The translations under genes and the position numbers were made by a program. The notes beneath the pieces were generated by a model. That model was not told the DNA's origin. It ran no database searches and saw nothing but the letters and a program-made list of their open reading frames with translations. 26,290 bases of DNA from an uncultured Clostridia bacterium. Its GTDB lineage: Bacteria; Bacillota; Clostridia; TANB77; CAG-508. This document shows, piece after piece, positions 16,226 through 24,518 of the stretch. The stretch covers positions 1-26,290 of the forward strand of contig CAQPRV010000051.1 of NCBI GenBank assembly GCA_948857205.1. The letters run 5' to 3'. Numbering within the stretch: position 1 is the first letter of the stretch; the number at the start of each line of letters is the position of its first letter.

Positions 16226-16783
16226 TTATATCACTTCCATATATAGATTAGGCACATTTATCATAAACTGCCTTATGGAAGGGCAACTTTTTTGGAAACA
16301 CTATATTATATTTTTGTTAATCTTTTTTCCAATCACATCCTTTCTTTTACATTATTTTATAACCTTTTACGATTAATTTCAATAAGCACGGCTGAAAAAT
16401 TTTTTTCGTTGATATTTAAGGATTTTTAGGCACTTTTAATATGGAATTTTGAATTCTTTAGAAAATTTTTTTATTATAGCCTATTGTATTTGTTCTCATT
16501 AAAAAAAATTATGAAGTTTAATTTTTAAGTTATGAGATTTAAATATTTATTTAAAAATGTAATTGTTTTCTCAAAAAAACGAATTTGTTTGCTTAATTTA
16601 CATTGAACAAATAAGTAGAATAGTACAAGAAGATTAGACAACAAAAAAACACATCTCTGTCTAGCTGTAGAGATGTATCCATAAAATATATACTTTAGCG
16701 ACACGTCACATTTCTTTGGTCGCTCATCTTCTATAATTATTAGACTTGAATAATTTTAAAAAGTCAAATATTTTTCAAACATC
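16226..16783. other. Intergenic stretch in the element; no gene seen
   Basis: About 560 bp between the HTH gene and the DUF3137-like gene. It is very AT-rich with stops in all frames. Near its right side are two hairpins: one at 16643-16676 (terminator), and a second with arms AGCGAC / GTCGCT around 16695-16724. The part nearest 16226 should hold the promoter of the HTH gene. I see no direct repeats suggestive of a replication origin, but cannot exclude one. Confidence 0.5.
16643..16676 (-). terminator. Terminator after the DUF3137-like gene
   Basis: Perfect arms ACATCTCT / AGAGATGT with a 10-nt loop, followed on the minus strand by GTTTTTTT. About 110 bp beyond the 16784 stop. Confidence 0.75.
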
Positions 16784-17812
16784 TTATTGTTGACTTTGTA
16801 ATATTCTTTCTTTTAATTTAGTTGATAAGTAGAATATTAAGTATAACATTTTATAATTTTTATATATAGTTGTTTTATCAAATGTGTCTTTTTCTAATGG
16901 TGGACTTGAAAAGAGACCAGATATCCAAAATTTTATATATATGATATTATCTTTAATAGCAATTTCAAATTTTTCTGTATTATATATATCAATTAAAATT
17001 TTACTTATTTCTGAATCTAGTATGTATTCAGCACTATTTGAATTTGAGGAGTATACATTAAAAATATTTTTTAATTCTTTTACTTTTACTTTATTATAAT
17101 TGTTTTCTAAAAATTTTTCTTCAGAGTTACTTTTAGAAACCTGAAATAAATCTCCTAAAAAAATATTAAATAAATATTTGAATACTGAAATTTTTTGTTT
17201 TAAATATAGTTGAACATTAGAAGTATCAGGTAATTTTATTTGAGCAAATAAACCATCAAAAGTTTCATAATGTCCAGTTCCATTACTATTAGCTGAGAAA
17301 TCATAATAATCATAGTCAGTTATAATCTTTGCAATAGTTATTTCACAAGAGTCATAAACACCTTTAATTACATCTGAAGAGCAAAACCTATTAAAATATT
17401 CAGAATCTATTTTTTTGAATTGGTTGTAATCTATAGCTCCATTTGGAATATATTTTAAATTTGAATAGAACGACTCTATTAATTTTTTTATTACTTTTTC
17501 CTTATATATACTACTATCATATTTATCTAATTCTTTTCTTCTGGTTAAAGCTATAATCATTGGAATTATCCACATAAGATTCACAGAGAAAACTCCAAAA
17601 GTTGTTATTGTTTCACTATTTTTGTCTTTATTAATGAAAATAAGAATAATAGCAATAGATAATAAAAATATTTCAGAAATGAAAATAATTTTTTTATTTA
17701 GTTTTCTTTCTTCTACAGCTTTATGGCGAGACAACTCAATTTCATCAAAAACATTTTGGTTTTCGTTTATAAATTTGTTATAAAATTCATTAAAATCTTT
17801 TTCTATATTCAT
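16784..17812 (-). CDS. DUF3137-like membrane protein
   Basis: 342 residues. After a charged N-terminus there are two close membrane segments (IIFISEIFLLSIAIILIFI and FSVNLMWIIPMIIAL), then a large soluble domain. The domain has the order seen in DUF3137 proteins: FDGLFAQIKLP, then FNVYSSNSNSAEYILDSEI, then FEIAIKDNIIYIKFW and LFSSPPLEK. DUF3137 proteins are uncharacterised and turn up in genomic islands. It is element cargo, convergent with no neighbour and divergent from the 17943 gene. Start ATG 17812 follows GAGG. Confidence 0.65.
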   Translation of the reverse strand: MNIEKDFNEFYNKFINENQNVFDEIELSRHKAVEERKLNKKIIFISEIFLLSIAIILIFINKDKNSETITTFGVFSVNLMWIIPMIIALTRRKELDKYDSSIYKEKVIKKLIESFYSNLKYIPNGAIDYNQFKKIDSEYFNRFCSSDVIKGVYDSCEITIAKIITDYDYYDFSANSNGTGHYETFDGLFAQIKLPDTSNVQLYLKQKISVFKYLFNIFLGDLFQVSKSNSEEKFLENNYNKVKVKELKNIFNVYSSNSNSAEYILDSEISKILIDIYNTEKFEIAIKDNIIYIKFWISGLFSSPPLEKDTFDKTTIYKNYKMLYLIFYLSTKLKERILQSQQ

Positions 17813-17942
17813 AAAATTTCCTCACATATTTGTTTTATTTAATATAATACTTTAAAAAATATTAGTCAAGAAAAAATATAGACAAAAAAATCATTTTATT
17901 ATACAATCATTTTACAAACTTATTATACGAGGAGGTATTATA

Positions 17943-18995
17943 ATGTCAATAAATGATATACAATCATCTACAACAACAATACAATCTGCAATTAATACAG
18001 GTGAGATTAGTAAAAGTATGATGAGTGTTAAAATATTAGGAATTATGCAAGTAGTTTGTTTTTTATTAATTATAGTAGGTTTAATAGTTAGTATTCTATA
18101 TATAATAAAGACTAAAAAAACGATAGCAAAGAAAATTATCATTGGATTAATTATCATTATTATTCCAATTATTTTAAATTTGATAGTAACTATAATTAAA
18201 TTTAATATAGTATTAAATGAGGAAAATATTCAGAGCAATGAAATAAATAGTAGCACAAATATATCAAACTCAACTAATAATACTACAAAAAGTGATAAAA
18301 TAGTAGACTCAATGTTGTGGATCAGTAATTATAAGAATATGCCAGCTCAAAAAACAAAATGTACATTAAATTTATTTGGAAGCGAACATACTAAAGGACT
18401 AGTAACTCCTATTGAATTAGAACAACTTAATGAATTTGTTGCTACATATAAATATAGTCCTTATAAATCATCAGATAGTATTAAAATATCAAACCTAAGT
18501 AGTATAAACCATGATGCAGTATCATCATTTTTTGCTGTAGATAAATATGATTCTTTTTTATTTGAAATGGAATTATATGGTGAAGGTTTATCGTTTAAAG
18601 AATGTATAGAACAAGGGAAATTTTTAATTAAAACGCAAGGAAATATAATCGAAGACTTTAATATACCAGCTAACCAGATTGGTCTTAATATCCCACATGG
18701 AGATAAAAATAATGCTTCAAATACCTTAGATGCAATAATTGATAATTTAGGTTCACCAACTTATATTATTGCAGATAAAGATTTAGGGCAAATAACATTA
18801 GATGATAATTTTGATATAAACTATAAATTAATCTATGAATATAATGAATATGCAATTGCTTTTTATGTTGAAGAAGAATTTAAACAAAACAACGAAAAAT
18901 CTTGTAAAATAACAGCTATGCATTATTATCCAATGGAATTCTTTAAACAGATAGATGTTACAGAGCTTAACCATTATAAATATAAACTAAAATAG
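17943..18995 (+). CDS. Unrecognised two-pass membrane protein (350 aa)
   Basis: N-terminal ~27 residues rich in Ser/Thr/Gln, then two hydrophobic segments (VKILGIMQVVCFLLIIVGLI and KIIIGLIIIIIPIILNLIVT), an Asn/Ser/Thr-rich linker (residues about 97-118), and a ~230-residue acidic soluble domain with no motif I recognise. The two-segment N-terminus with short loop resembles small TrbC/VirB2-type pilin or cell-surface precursors, but the large C-terminal domain does not. Excellent GAGGAGG site before ATG 17943. It is on the opposite strand to nearly all other genes and divergent from the DUF3137-like gene, which suggests separate control. Confidence 0.6.
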   Translation: MSINDIQSSTTTIQSAINTGEISKSMMSVKILGIMQVVCFLLIIVGLIVSILYIIKTKKTIAKKIIIGLIIIIIPIILNLIVTIIKFNIVLNEENIQSNEINSSTNISNSTNNTTKSDKIVDSMLWISNYKNMPAQKTKCTLNLFGSEHTKGLVTPIELEQLNEFVATYKYSPYKSSDSIKISNLSSINHDAVSSFFAVDKYDSFLFEMELYGEGLSFKECIEQGKFLIKTQGNIIEDFNIPANQIGLNIPHGDKNNASNTLDAIIDNLGSPTYIIADKDLGQITLDDNFDINYKLIYEYNEYAIAFYVEEEFKQNNEKSCKITAMHYYPMEFFKQIDVTELNHYKYKLK

Positions 18996-19085
18996 CTAAA
19001 AGAAGGAAAATGTAATACAGTAATAATATTTATTTAACAATAGCATATAATATATTATCATAATGCAGAAAGGAGATTTTCAAAA

Positions 19086-19262
19086 TTGAAGACTTTTAGA
19101 GAATTACTTAGCTTGTTTGAACGGATTTTAAAAAAAAGACTTAATTGGTCTGAACAAATTTTTATTCATTCATTCTTATACAAAGTGTACAAATTTTTAG
19201 AATGTGTTCTGATAGTAGTATGCTTTGTCATTATCGTAATGATACTATTAAAACTCATCTAA
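19086..19262 (+). CDS. Small single-pass membrane protein (58 aa)
   Basis: TTG start at 19086, 10 bp after AAAGGAG, giving 58 residues: a charged, amphipathic N-terminal half (FRELLSLFERILKKRL), then a C-terminal membrane helix (ECVLIVVCFVIIVMILLKL). A terminator-like hairpin at 19278-19310 follows. Downstream of and co-oriented with the 17943 gene. It contains the only in-frame CGG codon I find outside sigE and sigG (residue 13); a +1 shift there would stop after two codons. Either CGG is read as Arg here, or this is not a real gene. Confidence 0.45.
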   Translation: MKTFRELLSLFERILKKRLNWSEQIFIHSFLYKVYKFLECVLIVVCFVIIVMILLKLI

Positions 19263-19277
19263 AAACTCCAAAATTTG

Positions 19278-19310
19278 GCCCCATTGAAACATAAATGGGG
19301 CTTGCATTAT
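19278..19310 (+). terminator. Terminator after the small membrane protein
   Basis: Arms GCCCCATT / AATGGGGC, loop of 8 nt, followed by a T-rich stretch on the plus strand. Confidence 0.65.
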
Positions 19311-19360
19311 TTGTGTATTTTATAATAATTTACTTTTACCTTGCATTATTAATAAAATTA

Positions 19361-20281
19361 TTATTCATCAACTGCATAATAGCATCTTCTCTCTTTATCA
19401 ATATATTTTTCCAAATCAACCACACAATAATTAGCTTCAGGTAGTTCTTTTTGTAATTTTGTTTCTATTTCTGAATTACAAATAATATAAGCTCTATTAG
19501 TAAAACTCTCCCTTATAAAATACTTAAGTCTCGTAATCTTTTCAGTATCTAAAAAATAAAATGTATTAATAAATTTATCTTTATTGTTTATATAGTCACA
19601 AAAACTATATTCAGATAAATAAGCTCCTTTATAGCATTTATCTACAACTTCTTTCCATCTTATACTATGTAAATATTTTAATTTTTCTCTATTAATAGCA
19701 TTATCTTCAATTACTAATATTTGATTCAACCCAAAAGCAAAATCATTTAAATTTATTCTGTTTATATCATCTATTAAAATAATAATATTTCTATATTTCA
19801 TTTCTTTTTGTATATCATAGATTACAGATTGAATGTATTTATTATCATGTTCTTTAAGAATTTTATATGTTAAATATTCGAATCCGTTTATATCAAATAT
19901 TCCTATAAATCTTCTGCCTGTTGTTGTGAATACGCTTTTATCTTTTATTGCAAACGATGGGGTAAAATCAACAGTTTTACAATTATGATAAAAAGCAGCT
20001 ATGTTACTTAATTTTAATAATCTTTCTCTATATTTTGCATTTTTATTTGACTTGTTATATTCAAAGTTTAATAATTTTACATATTGGATTCCTGATTTAC
20101 CCAATACTAACATCCACCTAATTTTTCTTAAGAAATTTTTATCTATTAAATTTTTAATTCTATTTCTATAATATCTACTACTATTAAAAAAATACTTTGC
20201 ATCACTTACATTTAAGTATTGATATTTTGCAATAAATTTTATCAAAGAAATCTCCTCTTTATTTGTCGGAAAATAACTCAC
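19361..20281 (-). CDS. Winged-helix protein resembling replication-relaxation family
   Basis: 306 residues. The N-terminus looks like a winged helix (EISLIKFIAKYQYLNVSDAK, then YYRNRIKNLIDKNFLRKIR with a GKSGIQY wing), the pattern of replication-relaxation and related plasmid/ICE proteins. The middle and C-terminal parts (FEYLTYKILKEHDNKYIQSV, EMKYRNIIILIDDINR) are alpha/beta and unrecognised. I chose GTG 20281, which follows GGAGG at 8 bp; a TTG at 20296 would include the ribosome site. It may act in replication or mobilisation of the excised circle. It has a structured leader with alternative hairpins at 20311-20368. Confidence 0.6.
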   Translation of the reverse strand: MSYFPTNKEEISLIKFIAKYQYLNVSDAKYFFNSSRYYRNRIKNLIDKNFLRKIRWMLVLGKSGIQYVKLLNFEYNKSNKNAKYRERLLKLSNIAAFYHNCKTVDFTPSFAIKDKSVFTTTGRRFIGIFDINGFEYLTYKILKEHDNKYIQSVIYDIQKEMKYRNIIILIDDINRINLNDFAFGLNQILVIEDNAINREKLKYLHSIRWKEVVDKCYKGAYLSEYSFCDYINNKDKFINTFYFLDTEKITRLKYFIRESFTNRAYIICNSEIETKLQKELPEANYCVVDLEKYIDKERRCYYAVDE

Positions 20282-20310
20282 ACTTATCACCTCCAATACT
20301 AACTAATAAT

Positions 20311-20368
20311 TTACCAATAAATTGTCCGTTGGTAAGATAGTCGATAGCTTTGCTATCGCCTACTTACC
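20311..20368 (-). promoter_or_regulatory. Structured leader with mutually exclusive hairpins
   Basis: Hairpin A: TTACCAA / TTGGTAA (20311-20335). Hairpin B: GGTAAG...CGATAGC-TTT-GCTATCG...CTTACC (20331-20368). They share GGTAA, so only one can form at a time. Located 30-90 bp upstream of the 20281 start. Suggests attenuation or ligand/protein-switched control; no known riboswitch class recognised. Confidence 0.45.
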
Positions 20369-20684
20369 TCCACTACAAAAACTATATCATAAAAATCATA
20401 AAATGCTTGAAACATGTGCATTTTCTTGTAATGTGAAATATGCCAAATTTCTTTCTTAAAAAAAGTTAATTTTGCTATACTTTTTGTTACTGTAAAATTC
20501 ACATTTTTTTGCAGTTTGTACTACCATTTATGATAGATTTTTTATAATAATTTAATAAGTTATCTAGCTTATTATCTTCGCTAGAAAATATAAATTTTTT
20601 GCATAAAAGGTAGTTAAACCTTCTACTAATTTTGAAATTCCTGTATCCACTCATTTATCTTAAACTTGTCCAATGTATCCACCA
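20369..20684. other. Right end of the element; mostly non-coding, holds the would-be integrase C-terminal extension
   Basis: AT-rich, no complete gene. At 20626-20684 (continuing to 20699) the minus strand is open in the frame that would follow the integrase if both element ends were joined, ending EWIQEFQN and TAG at 20628-20626. Two direct copies of TGTATCCAC (20642-20650 and 20674-20682) may be integrase-binding arms. Confidence 0.45.
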
Positions 20685-21038
20685 AATATCGCAACCCCCT
20701 GGATAAGAAAATGTTGCTTTTTTATATTTTCCAATTAAACTACCAACAAATATAACAGAAGAACGCATTTGTCTCATTAAATCTTCTGGAATTTCATATT
20801 TATCAATTTTACTTGTATCAATAATAACCTTATTATTTTTCTTAACAACCTCTCCACCTATTTTTCTTAATATTTCGAACATCATTTGTGTATCATGTAT
20901 ATTTGGAACATTATATAAAGTTGTTTTTCCAGCATTTAAAATACTTGCTGCAATAATAGGTAAAGCTGCATTCTTAGAACCCGATATATTTACTTCACCA
21001 CAAACCTTTTTACCCCCTTTTATTATGTATTCAGCCAT
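20655..21038 (-). pseudogene. murA: murA 5' part, truncated by the element at the active-site loop
   Basis: Encodes MurA residues 1-118 (MAEYIIKGGKKVCGEVNISG, conserved SKNAALP with the substrate-contacting Lys-Asn, then FSYPGGCDI with catalytic Cys116, equal to E. coli Cys115). After DI the frame enters the element and ends WWIHWTSLR at a stop at 20655. The start is ATG 21038, preceded by AAAGGTGG at 7 bp; a GTG at 21056 would place that site inside. The remainder of murA is at 9486-10394. It lies downstream of adhE with a terminator between, so murA has its own promoter in the short gap, which I cannot pin down. The truncated product cannot be active. Confidence 0.92.
20685..20701 (-). other. 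attR: right junction of the element in murA
   Basis: Minus strand CAGGGGGTTGCGATATT, matching attL at 15 of 17 positions. Predicted crossover GG at 20699-20698. The inverted arm ATGTATCCAC (20673-20682) is 15 bases from the GG. Confidence 0.8.
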
Positions 21039-21091
21039 AAGTTTACCACCTTTCACTTTTTATTTTGATATATATTATGTTATCTATATAA

Positions 21092-21129
21092 AAAAAGTGA
21101 TCTTTTAGAATATTAAAAAATCACTTTTT
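21092..21129 (-). terminator. Terminator after adhE
   Basis: Arms AAAAAGTGAT / ATCACTTTTT with an 18-nt loop and a T-run on the minus strand, about 7 bp beyond the adhE stop. Confidence 0.8.
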
Positions 21130-21135
21130 GACATT

Positions 21136-23748
21136 TTATTTAATTTCATTACCATAATAGCTATCTAATAAAATTTGTTTTAATTCTTCTACTAGTGGAA
21201 GTCTTGGGTTTGCCGTTGTACATTGATCTTCGAAAGCTCTATCTGCTAACATATCCACTTTTGATAGAAATTCTTGTTCTTCAATTCCTGCTTCTTTAAA
21301 AGATTTAGGAATATTCAAATGTTCATTTATTTCTTGAATTTTACAAATTAGACTATTAATTCCTTCTTCTAAAGTTTCTGCTTTTAGTCCAATTTTCTTT
21401 GCTAATTCATAATACTTTTGGTCAGCTATAAAATATTCATATTTTGGGAAAGATACAAATTTTGTTGGTTTTGAACTATTATATTTTATAACATAAGGTA
21501 ATAATATTGCATTTAATCTACCATGAGGCATATGGAATTCTGCTCCTAGTTTATGTGCTAAAGAATGGTTAATACCTAAGAAGGCATTTGTAAAAGCCAT
21601 TCCTGCTATTGTACTTGCATTATGCATTTTTTCTCTTGCTAATTTATTTGTACCATCATCATAGGCTTGTTCTAAATATTTCATAACAATTTCTATTGCT
21701 TTTTCTGATAATCCATCTGTATAATCTGATGCCATGTTTGACACATAAGCTTCGATTGCATGTGTTAAAACATCCATACCTGTATCTGCTGTTATAGCTT
21801 TTGGTAAACTCATTACTAAATCTGGGTCTATAATTGCAATATCTGGTGTTAGTTCATAATCTGCCAAAGGATATTTTTTATTCTTTTGTTTGTCTGTAAT
21901 AACTGCAAAAGATGTTACTTCTGAACCTGTTCCAGATGTAGTTGGTATTGCAACCATTTTGCATTTTGTTCCTAATTCTGGGAATTTGTAAGTACGTTTA
22001 CGTATATCCATGAATTTTAGTTTTAAACCTTCTGCATCTGCATCTGGATGTTCATAGAATAACCACATCCCTTTTGCTGCATCCATGGCACTTCCACCAC
22101 CTATTGCTATTATAACATCTGGTTTAAAGCTTTCCATTGATTTAACACCTTTCATTATAGTATCAAAAGATGGATCTGATTCAACATCACTAAATATTTG
22201 TGAGTGTACATATTGTCTTCTATTTCTTAAGTGATATAAGATTTTGTCTACATATCCTAATTTTACCATACCTTCATCTGTTACTATAAAGGCTCTTTCG
22301 ATATTTGGCATTTTTTCTAAGTATGCTATTGACCCTGCTTCAAAATATATTTTTTCTGGAATTTTAAACCATTGCATATTAACTCTCCTTTTCGCAACTC
22401 TTTTTATATTTATTAAATTAACTGATGATACATTTGCTGTTGTTGAATTTCCTCCAAAGGAACCACATCCAAGTGTCAAAGATGGCATATTTGTATTATA
22501 TATATCACCAATTGCTCCATGAGTTGATGGAGAATTTACTATTATTCTTCCAGCTTTCATTGTTTCAGAAAATCTTAATATTGTTGCTTGGTTCTCACTG
22601 TGTATTACAGCTGAATGTCCAAGTCCTCCAAATTCTAATAATTTCTCTGCTTTTTCTATCCCTTCATTTTCGTTTTCTACTATATAATAGGTTAATACTG
22701 GACTTAATTTTTCTTTAGAAAATGGATATTTTTCTCCTATTCCTTCTTCATATACAACTAGTACTTTTGTTTCTTTTGGTACTTCAAATCCAGCTTCTTT
22801 TGCTATTGCATATGGTGATTGACCTGGTACATGTGATTTTAATTTGTATCCATATTCTTCTGAGTATTCAAACATACTATTTTGAAGTTTTTCTTTTTCT
22901 TCTGGATTAACAAAGTAACATCCTGAATTTTTCATTAGTTCTTCAAATCTTTTATAAATTTCTTTATCTACTAATACTGCTTGTTCTGATGCACAAATCA
23001 TTCCATTATCAAAAGCTTTTGATAATACTAAGTCATTTACTGAAGTTTCTAATTTTGCTGTTTTATCAATATAACATGGTACATTTCCTGGTCCTACACC
23101 TAAGGCTGGTTTTCCACATGAGTAAGCAGCTTTTACCATTCCTGTTCCTCCTGTAGCTAAAATCAAATTGACATCTGGATGGTTCATTAATAATCTTGTT
23201 GCTATTATTGATGGTTCTTCTATCCATAAGATGCAATCCTTTGGTGCTCCTGCTGAAATTGCTGCATCTCTTACTATTCTTGCTGCTTCACTACTGCATT
23301 TTTGTGCAGATGGATGAAATCCAAATATAATTACATTTCTAGTCTTAGCAGCTATCATTGATTTGAACATTGTTGTTGATGTTGGGTTTGTTACTGGTGT
23401 AACTCCTGCTATTATTCCAACTGGCTCTGCAATTTCTATATAGTCTTCTTCATCATTTTCATTTATTACTCCTACTGTTTTTTCATATTTTATGCTATGA
23501 TATACATATTCTGTTGCAAACATGTTTTTTGTTATTTTATCTTCATATATTCCTCTTTTTGTTTCTTCTACTGCCATTTTGGCAAGCTTCATATGATGTT
23601 CTAATCCTGCCATTGACATTGCTTTAATTATGTTGTTTACTGTTTCCTGATCTAGTTTTAGATATTCTCTAGAAGCTATTTTTGCTTTTTCTACTAGCTC
23701 ATCAATCATCTTTTTTACTTTTTCTTCTTGATCTATGTTTTTAGACAT
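21136..23748 (-). CDS. adhE: Bifunctional acetaldehyde-CoA / alcohol dehydrogenase AdhE
   Basis: 870 residues, the usual AdhE length. It reduces acetyl-CoA to acetaldehyde and then ethanol with NADH, regenerating NAD+ in fermentation. The N-terminal aldehyde dehydrogenase domain (about 1-445) has catalytic Cys252 in FDNGMICASEQAV, and IIAGVTPVTNPTS. A linker follows (NLINIKRVAKRRVNMQWFK), then a C-terminal iron-dependent alcohol dehydrogenase domain with IAIGGGSAMDAAKGMW, TTSGTGSEVTSFAV, and metal-binding LTHAIEAYVSN and HSLAHKLGAEFHMPHG. AdhE forms spirosome filaments. GGGAGG precedes ATG 23748, and a consensus promoter lies at 23816-23843. Monocistronic: it has its own terminator. No in-frame CGG. 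Confidence 0.97.
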   Translation of the reverse strand: MSKNIDQEEKVKKMIDELVEKAKIASREYLKLDQETVNNIIKAMSMAGLEHHMKLAKMAVEETKRGIYEDKITKNMFATEYVYHSIKYEKTVGVINENDEEDYIEIAEPVGIIAGVTPVTNPTSTTMFKSMIAAKTRNVIIFGFHPSAQKCSSEAARIVRDAAISAGAPKDCILWIEEPSIIATRLLMNHPDVNLILATGGTGMVKAAYSCGKPALGVGPGNVPCYIDKTAKLETSVNDLVLSKAFDNGMICASEQAVLVDKEIYKRFEELMKNSGCYFVNPEEKEKLQNSMFEYSEEYGYKLKSHVPGQSPYAIAKEAGFEVPKETKVLVVYEEGIGEKYPFSKEKLSPVLTYYIVENENEGIEKAEKLLEFGGLGHSAVIHSENQATILRFSETMKAGRIIVNSPSTHGAIGDIYNTNMPSLTLGCGSFGGNSTTANVSSVNLINIKRVAKRRVNMQWFKIPEKIYFEAGSIAYLEKMPNIERAFIVTDEGMVKLGYVDKILYHLRNRRQYVHSQIFSDVESDPSFDTIMKGVKSMESFKPDVIIAIGGGSAMDAAKGMWLFYEHPDADAEGLKLKFMDIRKRTYKFPELGTKCKMVAIPTTSGTGSEVTSFAVITDKQKNKKYPLADYELTPDIAIIDPDLVMSLPKAITADTGMDVLTHAIEAYVSNMASDYTDGLSEKAIEIVMKYLEQAYDDGTNKLAREKMHNASTIAGMAFTNAFLGINHSLAHKLGAEFHMPHGRLNAILLPYVIKYNSSKPTKFVSFPKYEYFIADQKYYELAKKIGLKAETLEEGINSLICKIQEINEHLNIPKSFKEAGIEEQEFLSKVDMLADRAFEDQCTTANPRLPLVEELKQILLDSYYGNEIK

Positions 23749-23815
23749 ATTTCTACCTCCCTATTTTTATCTATCCTATTATACTTGAATAGACTTCTTT
23801 AGTTTAACCAAATCT

Positions 23816-23843
23816 ATTATATATTATTAGAAAATTTTGTCAA
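23816..23843 (-). promoter_or_regulatory. Sigma-A promoter for adhE
   Basis: Minus strand -35 TTGACA (23843-23838), 16-bp spacer, -10 TATAAT (23821-23816). Leader of about 60 nt to the adhE ATG. A Rex-type operator was looked for but not clearly seen. Confidence 0.7.
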
Positions 23844-23857
23844 GAAACTAAAAAACT

Positions 23858-24255
23858 TCATGCTTCTATATTAAATTTAAGATTTGATATGTAGATTTGC
23901 TCTGAAATTATATCAATTTTACTTCCTTTTTCTATTAATTCTTTTACTTTTTTTACTTTTGCTCCATAACTCCAATTAGAGCTTCCTTCTCCTCCAACAA
24001 TTAAAATATTAATTTTTTTATTTACTGTTTTACTCACAGTTCCTCCCAGACTTATTATCTTTTCTTCTATACTAGATTTTGAGCCTGTAGAAAAGTTTTC
24101 TGTTAAACAAACTATTTTATCTTTAAATATAATTTGTTGTTTTCCCTTTGTATTTATAATTCATTATAGCATGTAATCCCCTCTATAATTCCCAATAATA
24201 CTTGCATTAATACAGTATTTTCACGAAATTTTTTGGAATTAATAAGATTTTCCAT
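23858..24255 (-). pseudogene. Remnant of a BRCT-domain protein gene
   Basis: The minus strand 24160-23858 is open for 100 codons without a usual start and encodes a clear BRCT domain: FKDKIVCLTENFSTGSKSS, KIISLGGTVSKTVNKKINIL, IVGGEGSSNWSYGAKV, KVKELIEKGSKIDIIS. Upstream, a short frame 24255-24154 encodes 33 residues ending LLGIIEGITCYNEL, in a different frame. The layout (GITCYNEL, then BRCT) suggests an exonuclease-like or replication-associated BRCT protein that has lost its middle by deletion and frameshift. No CGG occurs at the break, so it is not of the sigE/sigG type. Decayed gene, probably non-functional; further upstream fragments up to about 24400 have several stops. Confidence 0.7.
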
Positions 24256-24412
24256 TATGTTATATATAAAATTCCTTAACTTCTACTTCTTTTATCATAT
24301 TTTCAATTTTTTCAAATAATATTTCCTTCATTTTTTTATTATCATATTTTAGGCTTGTTTTATATTTTGAATAATAATATCATATTCTGTAAAATTATGG
24401 TAGTACTTTATT

Positions 24413-24517
24413 AAAAAAATGATTTTGAGAACTAAATAGAAAAAATCTTCTGTTATTATGCAAAGATTTTACTTTGCTTTTTAAAAAGGATTTTTTCTCC
24501 ATTCCCAAAATCATTTA
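24413..24517 (-). terminator. Terminator region after the M23 peptidase gene
   Basis: Outer arms AAATGATTTTG (24418-24428) and CAAAATCATTT (24507-24517) with an inner hairpin GCAAAG...CTTTGC, then a T-run on the minus strand. Unusually long loop, so efficiency is uncertain. Confidence 0.5.
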
Positions 24518-24518
24518 G

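Larger units (their letters stand above)
10395..20699. mobile_element. ~10.3 kb serine-recombinase integrative element inserted in murA
   Basis: Bounded by matching 17-bp cores inside murA, with the recombinase at one end and a winged-helix gene near the other. Contents: recombinase, YgiT-type zinc-finger protein, zinc-binding unknown, membrane protein, Bro-N protein, two small proteins, an HTH protein, a DUF3137-like membrane protein and a plus-strand membrane protein. I see no capsid, tail, terminase, relaxase or type IV secretion gene, so it is not a complete phage or conjugative element. It could be a mobilisable or satellite element, or a decayed one. Most of its genes lie on the same strand as murA. 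Confidence 0.88.

Noticed and set aside
19086..19262. The CGG in the 58-residue membrane protein as a fourth frameshift site.
   Set aside because: A +1 shift there gives GGA TTT TAA, stopping after two codons, while the zero frame continues to a good membrane helix and terminator. It is either a normal Arg codon on an acquired gene or not a gene.
10395..20699. CRISPR array or conjugation module in the element.
   Set aside because: No regularly spaced repeats, no Cas-like, relaxase, ATPase or coupling-protein sequences were seen.
23858..24255. The BRCT remnant as another CGG-type programmed frameshift.
   Set aside because: No CGG is present at the break and a large part of the expected protein is missing; it is a decayed gene.
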